Shown in pieces: positions 52,143 through 60,725 of a DNA stretch of 64,000 bases (its first letter is position 1; each line of letters opens with the position of its first letter). The stretch comes from Methanoculleus sediminis. Its GTDB lineage: Archaea; Halobacteriota; Methanomicrobia; Methanomicrobiales; Methanoculleaceae. Under the pieces are notes generated by a model. That model was not told the origin of the DNA. It did no database searches and saw nothing but the letters and a program-made list of their open reading frames with translations. The position numbers were made by a program, and so were the translations under genes. The stretch lies in the NCBI RefSeq assembly GCF_001017125.1, contig NZ_JXOJ01000006.1, positions 1-64,000 of the forward strand, written 5' to 3'.

Positions 52143-52364
52143 ATGAAGAGGTTAACTCGTTCAACGTCCGATCGGTGGATTGCCGGGATATGCGGCGGTA
52201 TTGGAGAGTACCTTGAGATCGATCCGAACGTCATCCGGGTGATCTGGGTCGTCCTCAGCGTGCTCACGACGGTCTTCCCGGGGGTAATCATTTATATCCT
52301 GCTCTGGATCATCCTGCCGGAGGAGGGGCAGGCGCGCCCGGTCGAGGCGACGGCCGAGGTATAA
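52143..52364 (+). CDS. PspC domain protein
   Basis: This 73-residue protein starts MKRLTRSTSDRWIAGICGGI and matches the PspC domain: RWIAGICGGIGEYLEIDPNVIR then a hydrophobic segment (about 31-58, IRVIWVVLSVLTTVFPGVII) ending in LLWIILPEE. It should be a small membrane protein; PspC proteins in bacteria sense membrane stress. No other psp genes are seen nearby. Confidence 0.9.
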   Translation: MKRLTRSTSDRWIAGICGGIGEYLEIDPNVIRVIWVVLSVLTTVFPGVIIYILLWIILPEEGQARPVEATAEV

Positions 52365-52386
52365 GCAGCGAAGGGCCGGAGCTTGA

Positions 52387-52660
52387 GAAAACGCGAAGCG
52401 TTTTCGAGTGGCGACGCTTCGCAAGAACGGAGCAGGAGCACCGTTAGGTGCGAAAAGGTGCCCGGAGAGGTGGCTACACCCGTGCACGGCTTTCCACCGG
52501 CTATCGCCACGCACTGCCCCCGCCCCTCGGGGCGGGGGAGGAGGCCGGGCGGGGTGGGGGTTGCAGGTGTAGCCTTATAAGTTGGAGACAGGGGAGGGGG
52601 GATGCTCCCCCCTCCCCGTCAGCCCCTCCCCCAATGGCGATACTCCCACGGTCCACTGCA
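52387..52660 (+). repeat. Convergent-gap repeat element, copy E
   Basis: The gap 52365-52789 between pspC and uvrB (convergent) has no gene. The core TATCGCCA (52502) to TGGCGATA (52642) is 141 bp with both large GC hairpins, plus a left flank GTGCACGGCTTTCCACCGGC. Upstream sit small hairpins GAAAACGC-GAA-GCGTTTTC (52387-52405) and GCACC/GGTGC-like pairs. The right flank contains CACGGTCCACTGCACCGGGC, also found in copies A and C. Confidence 0.8.
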
Positions 52661-52789
52661 CCGGGCTTTCCATCACCTCAACAGATTTACTGCCAAAACA
52701 ACGGAGGTTGCCACCTTTGCCGTCCCGGTCCCTCCCAGGCCCATACACTTGCGACAATCTAGAGCCCTGCCCCATCACCGCCGGCCTTC

Positions 52790-54718
52790 CTACCGTCCTT
52801 TCCCTTCCTGCAGTTTCTTGATCATATCCCGCAGCGCTATCGCCCGCTCGAACTCCAGGCGCTCCGCCGCCTCCCGCATATCGGCCTCGAGCTCGATGAT
52901 CAGGTTCGGGACTTCGGACTTCGGGACGTGTTTGATATCGGTGATATCGACCTCTTTCTCGCGGATCGGTTTTACGATCGTCTGCGGCGTGATGCCGTGC
53001 CGGGCGTTGTACTCGAGCTGCATCGCCCGCCGCCGCCCGGTCTCGGCCATCGCTTTCTTGATCGAGTCGGTCATGGTGTCGGCGTAGAGCACGACCTTCG
53101 CGTTGACGTTCCGTGCGGCCCGCCCGATGGTCTGGACCAGGCTTCTCGCGTCGCGGAGGAACCCTTCCTTGTCGGCGTCGAGGATGCCGACCAGTCCTAC
53201 CTCGGGGATGTCGAGCCCCTCCCGCAGGAGGTTGATCCCGACAAGGATGTCGTACTTCCCGAGACGGAGCTGCCGGATGATCTCGGTCCGCTCGATGGTC
53301 TCGATCTCCGAGTGGAGGTAGCGGGTCTTGATTCCCTGCTCGGCGAGATACTCCGAGAGTTCCTCGGCGAGCCGCTTCGTGAGCGTCGTCAGCAGTATGC
53401 GATCGCCGCGTTCGATGGTGGCCCGGATCTCCGCCATCACGTCGGGGATCTGCCCCTCGATCGGCCGGATCTCGACCGCCGGATCCACAAGCCCCGTCGG
53501 CCGGATGATCTGCTCCGCGACGCTCGACCGTTTCAGTTCGTAGTCTCCCGGGGTCGCCGAGACGAAGATGACGTTTCGCATGTAGCCCGAGAACTCGTCG
53601 AACTTCAGCGGCCGGTTGTCGAACGCCGACGGGAGCCTGAAGCCGTAGTCCACGAGGGATTTCTTCCGCGAGTAGTCGCCGTTGTACATCCCCCTGACCT
53701 GGGGCAGGGTCTGGTGGCTCTCGTCGATCACCATCAGGAAGTCCTCGGGGAAGTAGTCAAGCAGGCAGTAAGGCTGCTCCCCGGCCTTCCGCCCGTCGAA
53801 GTGGCGGGAGTAGTTCTCGATCCCCTTGCAGGTCCCGGTCTCGCGGAGCATATCGATGTCGTAGAGTGTCCGCTGGCGGAGGCGATGCGCCTCGAGCATA
53901 TCGAGGTTCGGGAGCCACTCCTCGAGTTCCTGCTCGATCGAGGCTATCGCCCGCTCCTTCTCCTCCTCGGGGGCGACGAAGTGCCTGGCCGGGTAGACGA
54001 AGAAGTAGTCCATCGCCTCCAGCCGCTCTCCCGAGGTCTTGTCGATCTCGCTGATCCGGTCGATCTCGTCCCCGAAGAGTTCGATACGGATGATGTTGTT
54101 GAAGTAGCCGGGGACGATATCGATGGTGTCGCCCTTCACGCGGAACCGGCCCGGCATGAGTTCGATGTCGTTTCGTTCGAACTGGATGTCGACGAGTCTC
54201 CTGATGATATCATCCCGCCGCATCCTGTCGCGGACCTTCACCTCAAAGCCCATCCCCTGGAAGTTCGCGGGGTTCCCGAGACCGTAGATGCAGGAGACCG
54301 AGGCGACGATGATGGTGTCCGGGCGGGAGAGAAGCGATGCTGTGGCCGCAAGCCGCATCTGCTCGATCTTGGGGTTGATCTGGGCGTCTTTCTCGATGTA
54401 GAGGTCGCGTTTCGCGATGTAGGACTCGGGCTGGTAGTAGTCATAGTAGGAGACGAAGTACTCCACCCGGTTATCGGGGAAGAACGACCTGAACTCGTTG
54501 TAGAGCTGGGCGGCAAGCGTCTTGTTGTGCGCGATGACGAGGGTGGGTTTCCGGACCTCCTCGACGACGTTTGCTATCGTGAACGTCTTCCCCGATCCCG
54601 TGACCCCGAGGAGGGTCTGGTACCGCTCGCCGCGGGAAAGGCCGCCGGTGAGTTTCCGGATCGCGTCGGGCTGCGAGCCAGTTGGCTTGAAATCCGCTTT
54701 AAGGTGAAATTCCGTCAT
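52790..54718 (-). CDS. uvrB: Excinuclease ABC subunit B
   Basis: UvrB is the damage-verifying helicase of nucleotide excision repair. The 642-residue protein has Walker A GVTGSGKTFT, the beta-hairpin region YFVSYYDYYQPESYI, DEAD-like VIDESHQTLPQ, helicase motifs through IGRAARNV, and a C-terminal UVR domain (ADMREAAERLEFERAIALRD) that binds UvrC. Length is slightly shorter than E. coli UvrB. It overlaps uvrC by 4 nt. This bacterial-type gene was probably acquired by transfer, as known for other mesophilic methanogens. Confidence 0.97.
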   Translation of the reverse strand: MTEFHLKADFKPTGSQPDAIRKLTGGLSRGERYQTLLGVTGSGKTFTIANVVEEVRKPTLVIAHNKTLAAQLYNEFRSFFPDNRVEYFVSYYDYYQPESYIAKRDLYIEKDAQINPKIEQMRLAATASLLSRPDTIIVASVSCIYGLGNPANFQGMGFEVKVRDRMRRDDIIRRLVDIQFERNDIELMPGRFRVKGDTIDIVPGYFNNIIRIELFGDEIDRISEIDKTSGERLEAMDYFFVYPARHFVAPEEEKERAIASIEQELEEWLPNLDMLEAHRLRQRTLYDIDMLRETGTCKGIENYSRHFDGRKAGEQPYCLLDYFPEDFLMVIDESHQTLPQVRGMYNGDYSRKKSLVDYGFRLPSAFDNRPLKFDEFSGYMRNVIFVSATPGDYELKRSSVAEQIIRPTGLVDPAVEIRPIEGQIPDVMAEIRATIERGDRILLTTLTKRLAEELSEYLAEQGIKTRYLHSEIETIERTEIIRQLRLGKYDILVGINLLREGLDIPEVGLVGILDADKEGFLRDARSLVQTIGRAARNVNAKVVLYADTMTDSIKKAMAETGRRRAMQLEYNARHGITPQTIVKPIREKEVDITDIKHVPKSEVPNLIIELEADMREAAERLEFERAIALRDMIKKLQEGKGR

Positions 54719-56265
54719 GGTGCCACCGTCTTCTTCCTGAGCGTTCTGTGATACGTGATCGCGAACCGGTGCGCCTCGTCGCGGATCTCCTGGAGGAAGA
54801 GCGACGCCTTCTCGTGCCGCTCAAGCGGCAGGGGGTGGGAGAAGCCCGGCACGAAGACTTCCTCCTCGCGCTTCGCGATCGCCGCGATCGGGACCTTGAT
54901 CCCGAGTTCCCGAAGCACCGCCACGGCCGCCGCAAGCTGCCCTTTCCCACCGTCGATGAGGATCAGGTCGGGGAACTCGCCGCCCTCCTTCTGGAGGCGC
55001 GAGTAGCGCCGGCGGACCACCTCGGCGATGGCCGCGAAGTCGTCGATTCCCTCGACCGTCCGGATCCGGAAGCGCCGGTAGTTCCGCCGATCAGGCTTCC
55101 CCCAGAGGAACCTGACCATCGAGCCCACCATCGCCGTTCCGGAGAGATGGGAGATGTCGAAGCACTCGATCGCGACCGGGAGGTCGGGGAGGTGCAGCCG
55201 GCGTTTGAGTTCGTCCAGTTTGATCCGGTCGCCGAAGAACCCGATCTCGACGTTTTTCCGGACAAGGTCGAGCAGGTTCTTCTTCTCGCCCCGCTGCGGC
55301 ACGACCACCCTGACCTTGCCGCCCCGGAGGTGGGAGAGGTAGCCGGCGACGGCATCGTCGATGGGCACGGGCAGGATCACCTCCTGCGGCGGTTCGTGGT
55401 CCGCGTAGTAGCGGACGAGGAACTCCTCCAGGAACCCCTCCGTCTCGTCGAAGGTGTACTCGCGCTTCCCGGCAAGCGTTCCCCGGTCGACGTTGAAGAG
55501 CATCAGAAAGACGGTTCCTTCGCTCACGATATAGTTGACGATATCCTCGTTGTAGGTCTTCTGCCGGTCGACGTGCTGGCGTTCGCGCAGCCCCTCGAGG
55601 GCCGCGATCTGGTCGCGGAGTTCCATCGCCCGCTCGAACTCCTGGCGCTCTGCCGATGCCGCCATCTCCTCGCGGAGCGTCCGGATGAGCCCGGCGATAT
55701 CCCCTTTCAGGACGGCCTCCGCCCTTCTGACCCGCTCCCGGTAGTCGTCCTCGGTTATTCTCCCCGTACAGGGCGCGCTGCACGAACCGATGTGCGCCCG
55801 GAGACACGGGCGGCGGGGGAGGCGCCGGCATGTTCGGAGCCCAAAGAGGGATTTCAGGAGCCGGAGAAGGTCTTCGCGCTCCCGGCCGGAGACGAACGGG
55901 CCGTAGTAACGGCCGTTCCCGTCGGGCTGGCGGGCGGTGTGGATCCGGGGATAGGGCTCGTCGGTGACGTGGATGTAGGCGTACCGTTTCGAGTCCTTGA
56001 GGTCGATGTTGTACTTCGGCTGGTGCTTCTTGATCAGGGTGTTCTCGAGGATGAAGGCCTCGACCTCGGTATCGGTGACGATGAAGTCGAGGCCGGCGAT
56101 CGCGGCGACGAGCCTGCTGGTCTTCGGATCGAGGTCGTGCCGGGAGAAGTAACTCGATACCCGGCGTCGGAGGTTCTTCGCCTTCCCGACATAGATGATG
56201 GTCCCCTCACTGTCGGAGAAGAGGTAGCATCCGGGTTCGGTCGGAAGGGTTGTGGGGTCGATCAT
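54715..56265 (-). CDS. uvrC: Excinuclease ABC subunit C, lacking the HhH domain
   Basis: UvrC cuts DNA on both sides of a lesion. The 516-residue protein has the N-terminal GIY-YIG nuclease (PGCYLFSDSEGTIIYVGKAK), a Cys-rich region, a UVR motif (about 195-230, SAERQEFERAMELRDQIAAL) and the RNase H-like endonuclease (ECFDISHLSGTAMVGSMV; LILIDGGKGQL). It ends at RDEAHRFAITYHRTLRKKTV, where bacterial UvrC continues into a tandem helix-hairpin-helix domain, absent here. The stop overlaps the uvrB ATG. Confidence 0.95.
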   Translation of the reverse strand: MIDPTTLPTEPGCYLFSDSEGTIIYVGKAKNLRRRVSSYFSRHDLDPKTSRLVAAIAGLDFIVTDTEVEAFILENTLIKKHQPKYNIDLKDSKRYAYIHVTDEPYPRIHTARQPDGNGRYYGPFVSGREREDLLRLLKSLFGLRTCRRLPRRPCLRAHIGSCSAPCTGRITEDDYRERVRRAEAVLKGDIAGLIRTLREEMAASAERQEFERAMELRDQIAALEGLRERQHVDRQKTYNEDIVNYIVSEGTVFLMLFNVDRGTLAGKREYTFDETEGFLEEFLVRYYADHEPPQEVILPVPIDDAVAGYLSHLRGGKVRVVVPQRGEKKNLLDLVRKNVEIGFFGDRIKLDELKRRLHLPDLPVAIECFDISHLSGTAMVGSMVRFLWGKPDRRNYRRFRIRTVEGIDDFAAIAEVVRRRYSRLQKEGGEFPDLILIDGGKGQLAAAVAVLRELGIKVPIAAIAKREEEVFVPGFSHPLPLERHEKASLFLQEIRDEAHRFAITYHRTLRKKTVAP

Positions 56266-56287
56266 GCGCGTGAGACAGGGTGGTGGA

Positions 56288-56358
56288 TCGCACGCGAAGA
56301 CGCGAAGACGCGAAGGGTACTGTTAACACTGTTCCCAGCTTCGCGGCTTCGCGGCTCG
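56288..56358 (+). repeat. CGCGAAG palindromic repeat, copy 4
   Basis: Arms CACGCGAAGACGCGAAGACG (from 56288) and GCTTCGCGGCTTCGCGGC (to about 56357) form an imperfect inverted repeat between uvrC and uvrA, which run in the same direction. Just beyond, at 56416-56429, TTTTCAACAAGGCC matches the terminal repeat of the mobile element at 34.3 kb; no left-end mate is clear. Confidence 0.7.
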
Positions 56359-56511
56359 CACCTAACGGTGCTCAAACTCCGCTTGCGCTCGCACTTCACG
56401 TGAGTCAATTCTGGAGTTTTCAACAAGGCCAATATCTTGCAGCTTCGCGTAAGTAAACTGCTGTAGTGATGTGATTTCGCGCGAGGTAGCAGGCCGCGGT
56501 TTGCGAGGAGA

Positions 56512-59322
56512 TCACGTCTCATGCTTTACCAGGATCTCCTTTAAGAACGCGCCCGTGTGGCTCCCTTCGACCAGAGCGACCTCCTCGGGGGTTCCCGTCG
56601 CGACGACCTCGCCGCCGGCGTCCCCGCCCTCGGGCCCGAGGTCGATGACGTAGTCGGCGGACTTGATCACGTCCAGGTTGTGCTCGATCACCACCATCGT
56701 GTTCCCCCGGGCCACCAGATCGTCGAGGACGGCGATCAGGTTCTTCACGTCGTGGAAGTGCAGGCCGGTCGTCGGCTCGTCGAGGAGGTAGATCGTCTTC
56801 CCCGTGGCCCGCTTCGCGAGCTCGCGGGTCAGCTTGATCCGCTGCGCCTCGCCGCCCGAGAGGGTGGTGGAACTCTGGCCGAGTTTGATGTAGCCGAGCC
56901 CGACCCTCGAGAGGGTGTCGAGCCTGTTCCTGATCGAGGGGACGTTCTCGAAGAGGCCGATCGCCTCCTCGACGCTCATGTCGAGAACCTCGGCGATGGA
57001 CTTGCCCCGGTACTTCACCTCGAGGGTCTCGCGGTTGTAGCGCGCCCCTTTGCACTCCTCGCACTCGACGTAGACGTCGGGGAGGAAGTTCATCTCGATC
57101 TTGATGAGACCGTCACCCTGGCAGGCCTCGCACCGCCCGCCTTTGACGTTGAACGAGAATCGGCCGGGCTTGTAACCCCGAACCTTCGCCTCCTTCGTCT
57201 CGGCAAAGACCTTTCGGATCTCGTCGAATACCTTGGTGTAGGTCGCCGGGTTCGAGCGCGGCGTCCGCCCGATGGGGCTCTGGTCGATGACGATCACCTT
57301 GTCGATCTCGTCGTCGAAGACAAGGTTGTCGTGCTTCCCCGGGGGCTCCCGTGAATTGTGGAGTTTCTGCATCAGCGCCCGGTAAAGCGTCTCATAGATG
57401 AGCGTGGACTTCCCCGACCCCGAGACCCCGGTGATGACCGTCAGGACGCCGATGGGGATATTCGTGTCGATGCCCTTGAGGTTGTTCTCCCGGCAGCCCG
57501 AAAGCCTGATGAACCGGTCGCTCCTCCGGCGGGTCGTGGGGACATCTATCCTGAGACCGCCGGAGAGGTAACGGCCCGTGAGCGAGGCAGGGGCTGCCGC
57601 GATGGCATCGGGAGGACCTTCCGCGACGATCTCGCCGCCGTGGAGCCCGGCCCCGGGTCCCATGTCCACGACCCAGTCGGCGCTCCGGATCGTCTCCTCG
57701 TCGTGCTCCACCACGACGAGGGTGTTGCCGAGGTCGCGGAGGTGCTGCAGGGTCTCGAGAAGTTTCCGGTTGTCCCGCTGGTGCAGCCCGATGGAAGGTT
57801 CGTCGAGAACGTAGAGAACCCCCGTGAGATTCGACCCGATCTGCGTCGCGAGGCGTATCCTCTGCGCTTCCCCGCCCGAAAGGCTCCCGGCGCTTCGCGA
57901 GAGGGTCAGGTAGCCGACGCCGACCTGGTTGAGGAACTCGAGCCGGGCGATGATCTCTTTTAAGACCTGCTTTGCAATCTCACGCTCGGTCTCGGTGAGG
58001 TCCAGCGTCCGGAAGAACGAAAGCGCTCCCGTAACCGAAAGGTCGGTGGCCTCGACGATGGACTTCCCGGCGACCTTCACGGCAAGCACCTTGTCTTTGA
58101 GCCTCCTGCCCCCGCACTTCGGGCAGGGGAGGACCCGCATGAACTTCTCGAGTTCGCGGCGACGGTACTCCGACTGGGTCTGGTGGTAGAGCCGCTCGGC
58201 CTGCGGGGCGAGCCCTTCCCACGTCCCGGAGTGCGACCACGAGTCCCCGTTCCTCGTCCGCATCGAGAGGCGGAGTTGCTCCGGCGAGCCGAACATCAGG
58301 GCATTGTACTGCCGCTCGGTGAGGTCCTTGATCGGGGTTAAGACCGAGAACCCGAAGTGTTTCGCGACGGCGCCGAGGTACTGGCTCCGGTAACCGTCGA
58401 GGAAGTTCCGGTAGAGCATGACGGCGCCGTCGGCGATGGATTTGCTCTTGTCCGGGATGATCAGGTCCGGGTCGAACTCCATCTTGATTCCGAGCCCGTT
58501 GCACTCCTCGCACGCGCCGAACGGGCTGTTGAAGGAGAACATCCGGGGCTGGAGTTCCTCGAACGCAATCCCGCAGACCGGGCAGGCCATGAGCGCCGAG
58601 CAGGTCTCTTCCCGGCCGCCCTCGTCGACGGCGATGACGAGCCCTTCGGACTTTGCAAGGGCGTTCTCGATCGCTTCGACGAGCCTCGAGCGCTCGTCGA
58701 CGGAGAGCCGGTCGACGACCACGTCGATGTCGTGCTTGCGGTAGCGCTCGAGGGTGATCTCCTCGTCGGTCCGGTGGATCTCGCCGTTGACCCGGACCCG
58801 GGCGTAACCTTCCCGGTCGAGGTCCTTGAAGACCTGCTGGTAGGTTCCCTTCTTCTGCCGCACGACCGGGGCGAGGATGGTGACCGTCCCGGCCATCGTG
58901 GAGGCGATGTGGTCGGCGATCTTCTCCGGCGACTGGGCCTCGATGGGGATCTGGTGCTCCGGACAGAACGGCGTCCCTACCCGGGCGAAGAGGAGCCGCA
59001 GGTAGTCGTAGATCTCGGTGACGGTGCCGACGGTGCTCCGGGGATTTTTCGACGTCGTCTTCTGCTCGATGGAGATGGCGGGCGAGAGCCCGTCGATGCT
59101 GTCGACGTCGGGCTTCTGCATCAGACCGAGGAACTGCCGCGCGTAGGCGGAGAGCGACTCCACGTAGCGCCGCTGCCCTTCGGCATAGATGGTATCGAAG
59201 GCAAGCGTGGATTTTCCCGATCCGGATACGCCGGTGAGGACGATAAGCCGGTCGCGCGGGAGTTCGACGGTGATATTGTTGAGGTTGTGCTCCCGCGCCC
59301 CCTTGATGACGATCTTCTTCAT
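56512..59322 (-). CDS. uvrA: Excinuclease ABC subunit A
   Basis: UvrA is the DNA-damage-binding ABC ATPase of excision repair. The 936-residue protein (ATG at 59322, [20 protein letters not shown]) has two ABC domains with Walker [21 protein letters not shown] and [20 protein letters not shown]. Zinc-binding CxxC pairs are in [11 protein letters not shown] ... CEECNGLG and CEACQGDG ... CEECKGAR. Signature motifs are [20 protein letters not shown] and the equivalent in the C-terminal half. The gene lies upstream of uvrC with a 246-bp repeat-containing gap, so it may have its own promoter. Confidence 0.97.
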   Translation of the reverse strand: MKKIVIKGAREHNLNNITVELPRDRLIVLTGVSGSGKSTLAFDTIYAEGQRRYVESLSAYARQFLGLMQKPDVDSIDGLSPAISIEQKTTSKNPRSTVGTVTEIYDYLRLLFARVGTPFCPEHQIPIEAQSPEKIADHIASTMAGTVTILAPVVRQKKGTYQQVFKDLDREGYARVRVNGEIHRTDEEITLERYRKHDIDVVVDRLSVDERSRLVEAIENALAKSEGLVIAVDEGGREETCSALMACPVCGIAFEELQPRMFSFNSPFGACEECNGLGIKMEFDPDLIIPDKSKSIADGAVMLYRNFLDGYRSQYLGAVAKHFGFSVLTPIKDLTERQYNALMFGSPEQLRLSMRTRNGDSWSHSGTWEGLAPQAERLYHQTQSEYRRRELEKFMRVLPCPKCGGRRLKDKVLAVKVAGKSIVEATDLSVTGALSFFRTLDLTETEREIAKQVLKEIIARLEFLNQVGVGYLTLSRSAGSLSGGEAQRIRLATQIGSNLTGVLYVLDEPSIGLHQRDNRKLLETLQHLRDLGNTLVVVEHDEETIRSADWVVDMGPGAGLHGGEIVAEGPPDAIAAAPASLTGRYLSGGLRIDVPTTRRRSDRFIRLSGCRENNLKGIDTNIPIGVLTVITGVSGSGKSTLIYETLYRALMQKLHNSREPPGKHDNLVFDDEIDKVIVIDQSPIGRTPRSNPATYTKVFDEIRKVFAETKEAKVRGYKPGRFSFNVKGGRCEACQGDGLIKIEMNFLPDVYVECEECKGARYNRETLEVKYRGKSIAEVLDMSVEEAIGLFENVPSIRNRLDTLSRVGLGYIKLGQSSTTLSGGEAQRIKLTRELAKRATGKTIYLLDEPTTGLHFHDVKNLIAVLDDLVARGNTMVVIEHNLDVIKSADYVIDLGPEGGDAGGEVVATGTPEEVALVEGSHTGAFLKEILVKHET

Positions 59323-59508
59323 TGGTACGTGCAGATATGTTTGTCTTCTTACCTCATAGCCGTTTGCCGATATCAAAATTTAAATAGAATAGGTTAACGG
59401 AGCCCGGAATGGCGCCGTTTTGGAGGGGTCCCGGGAACTCTCCCATAGGGTCACCCTTTTTGCTTTTTTCGGTCAAACCCGTATACACCAGGAAAGAGAA
59501 TCATTTTC

Positions 59509-60234
59509 ATGCAGAAGGATCGGATAGTGCCGGGTGCGGGGGCCCCGCGGCGGGTTGTCAGGATCGTGCAGGACAGGCACGGGGACCGGATCGAGATATT
59601 CGACCCGCCGTTCTACCGGAAGGAGTTTGAGGACGCCTACCGGTTCATCATCGACAGTTACACGGTACCGCCGAGGGAGATCGCCCTCTTCCTCCCCTGC
59701 GCCGTCCGGAAACCCTACAGCCAGAGCCCGAGCCACAGACTCTTCCGGCGGATCATCGACGGCGTCCTTGCTCCGGAGGACTACCATATCGTCGTGTTCG
59801 GCACCTGCGGGACCGTTCCCGCGGAGCTCGAGGGCATGTATCCCTACCGGAACTACCACTACATGCTCGGCAAGACCACGGACGAACGGGTCCGGCGGGA
59901 CTTCCACCGGATCGAGGTCTACCGGCTGAAGGGCTACCTCGAGAAGACCCGCGACACCTACCGGCACCGGCTCGCCTACTGCATCGGGCCGTTTCGGAAG
60001 GCCATGGTCGAGGCGGCGGAGGAGACCGGGATCGCCGTCGACCTCCTCCCCTCCGATCCGATGATCGAGCGGCTCTACGACATTGACTGTCCGTTCCCGG
60101 AGGGCAGCCTCTCGATGCAGGGTTACATCGACGAGTTCCGCGAGGGGCTCGAGCGGCTGGCGGGCAGGATATACGCCGGAGAGACGACGGCTCTGGAGGG
60201 GTGCCCGGAGCGGCGGGGGCCGGTGAGGGCGTGA
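59509..60234 (+). CDS. ArcS-core domain protein (DUF5591)
   Basis: This 241-residue protein contains ALFLPCAVRKPYSQSPSHRL near residues 63-82, closely matching [17 protein letters not shown] in ArcS of this window. The next block (DYHIVVFGTCGTVPAELEGMYPYRNYHYML) parallels Arc[21 protein letters not shown]. It therefore corresponds to the ArcS catalytic core alone, without TGT-like or PUA domains. Possible roles are tRNA modification with a different partner or an amidotransferase-type reaction on another base. It stands alone, divergent from uvrA. Confidence 0.82.
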   Translation: MQKDRIVPGAGAPRRVVRIVQDRHGDRIEIFDPPFYRKEFEDAYRFIIDSYTVPPREIALFLPCAVRKPYSQSPSHRLFRRIIDGVLAPEDYHIVVFGTCGTVPAELEGMYPYRNYHYMLGKTTDERVRRDFHRIEVYRLKGYLEKTRDTYRHRLAYCIGPFRKAMVEAAEETGIAVDLLPSDPMIERLYDIDCPFPEGSLSMQGYIDEFREGLERLAGRIYAGETTALEGCPERRGPVRA

Positions 60235-60313
60235 TGGGGTGGTGGGGTGCAATAGGAAAACCGTAGGTCTTCGCTGCATGAGCAAAGTGAGCACGAGGAA
60301 CCCAAAACGTTTT

Positions 60314-60394
60314 GCTGTGGAGACAGGGGAGGGGGGCACGCCCCCCTCCCCGTCAGCCCCTCCCCAATGGCGATAGCCAGTGGAAATCCGTGTC
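60314..60394 (+). repeat. Convergent-gap repeat, copy F right half
   Basis: This half carries GGAGACAGGGGAGGGG and its complement, CCCCTCCCCAATGGCGATA, and the outer flank CCAGTGGAAATCCGTGT. The matching left half is not to its left but at 60497-60600, so the two ends are in the reverse order with 100 bp of AT-richer sequence between them. Confidence 0.7.
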
Positions 60395-60496
60395 TAGAAT
60401 CGCGGATGAACAGGACACACAGTTTCCTGCTTAACTATAGTTCGCATATAAGAGCGATCCCAATCATATGGAGTCCTACCACAACTGCGTTGCCCA

Positions 60497-60600
60497 TCAA
60501 CCGATTTCCCCGGATATCGCCACGCACTGCCCCCGCCCCTCAGGGGCGGGGGAGGAGGCCGAAGGCCGGGAGGGGTGGGGGCAACGTTTTAGATCTCAAA
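60497..60600 (+). repeat. Convergent-gap repeat, copy F left half
   Basis: This half carries CCGATTTCCCCGGA, TATCGCCA (60515-60522), the CCCCCGCCCC/GGGGCGGGGG hairpin and GGAGGCCGAAGGCC. The gap 60235-60725 between the DUF5591 gene and RuBisCO (convergent) holds these two half-elements and the RuBisCO terminator and nothing else I can support. Confidence 0.7.
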
Positions 60601-60672
60601 CTGTAGTCTACGATGTAGAGTGGGCGCGGCAATTAGGACGGCAGTTATTTATCTCCAGTGCGAATACCAACC

Positions 60673-60700
60673 AAAAATTTGAGGGGTTCACAGCCACCCC
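60673..60700 (-). terminator. Hairpin plus T-run terminator of rbcL
   Basis: On the minus strand after the RuBisCO stop, GGGGT and ACCCC enclose an 8-nt loop and are followed by TCAAATTTTT. Confidence 0.55.
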
Positions 60701-60725
60701 AACCGAAACAGGACTCAAAACACCC

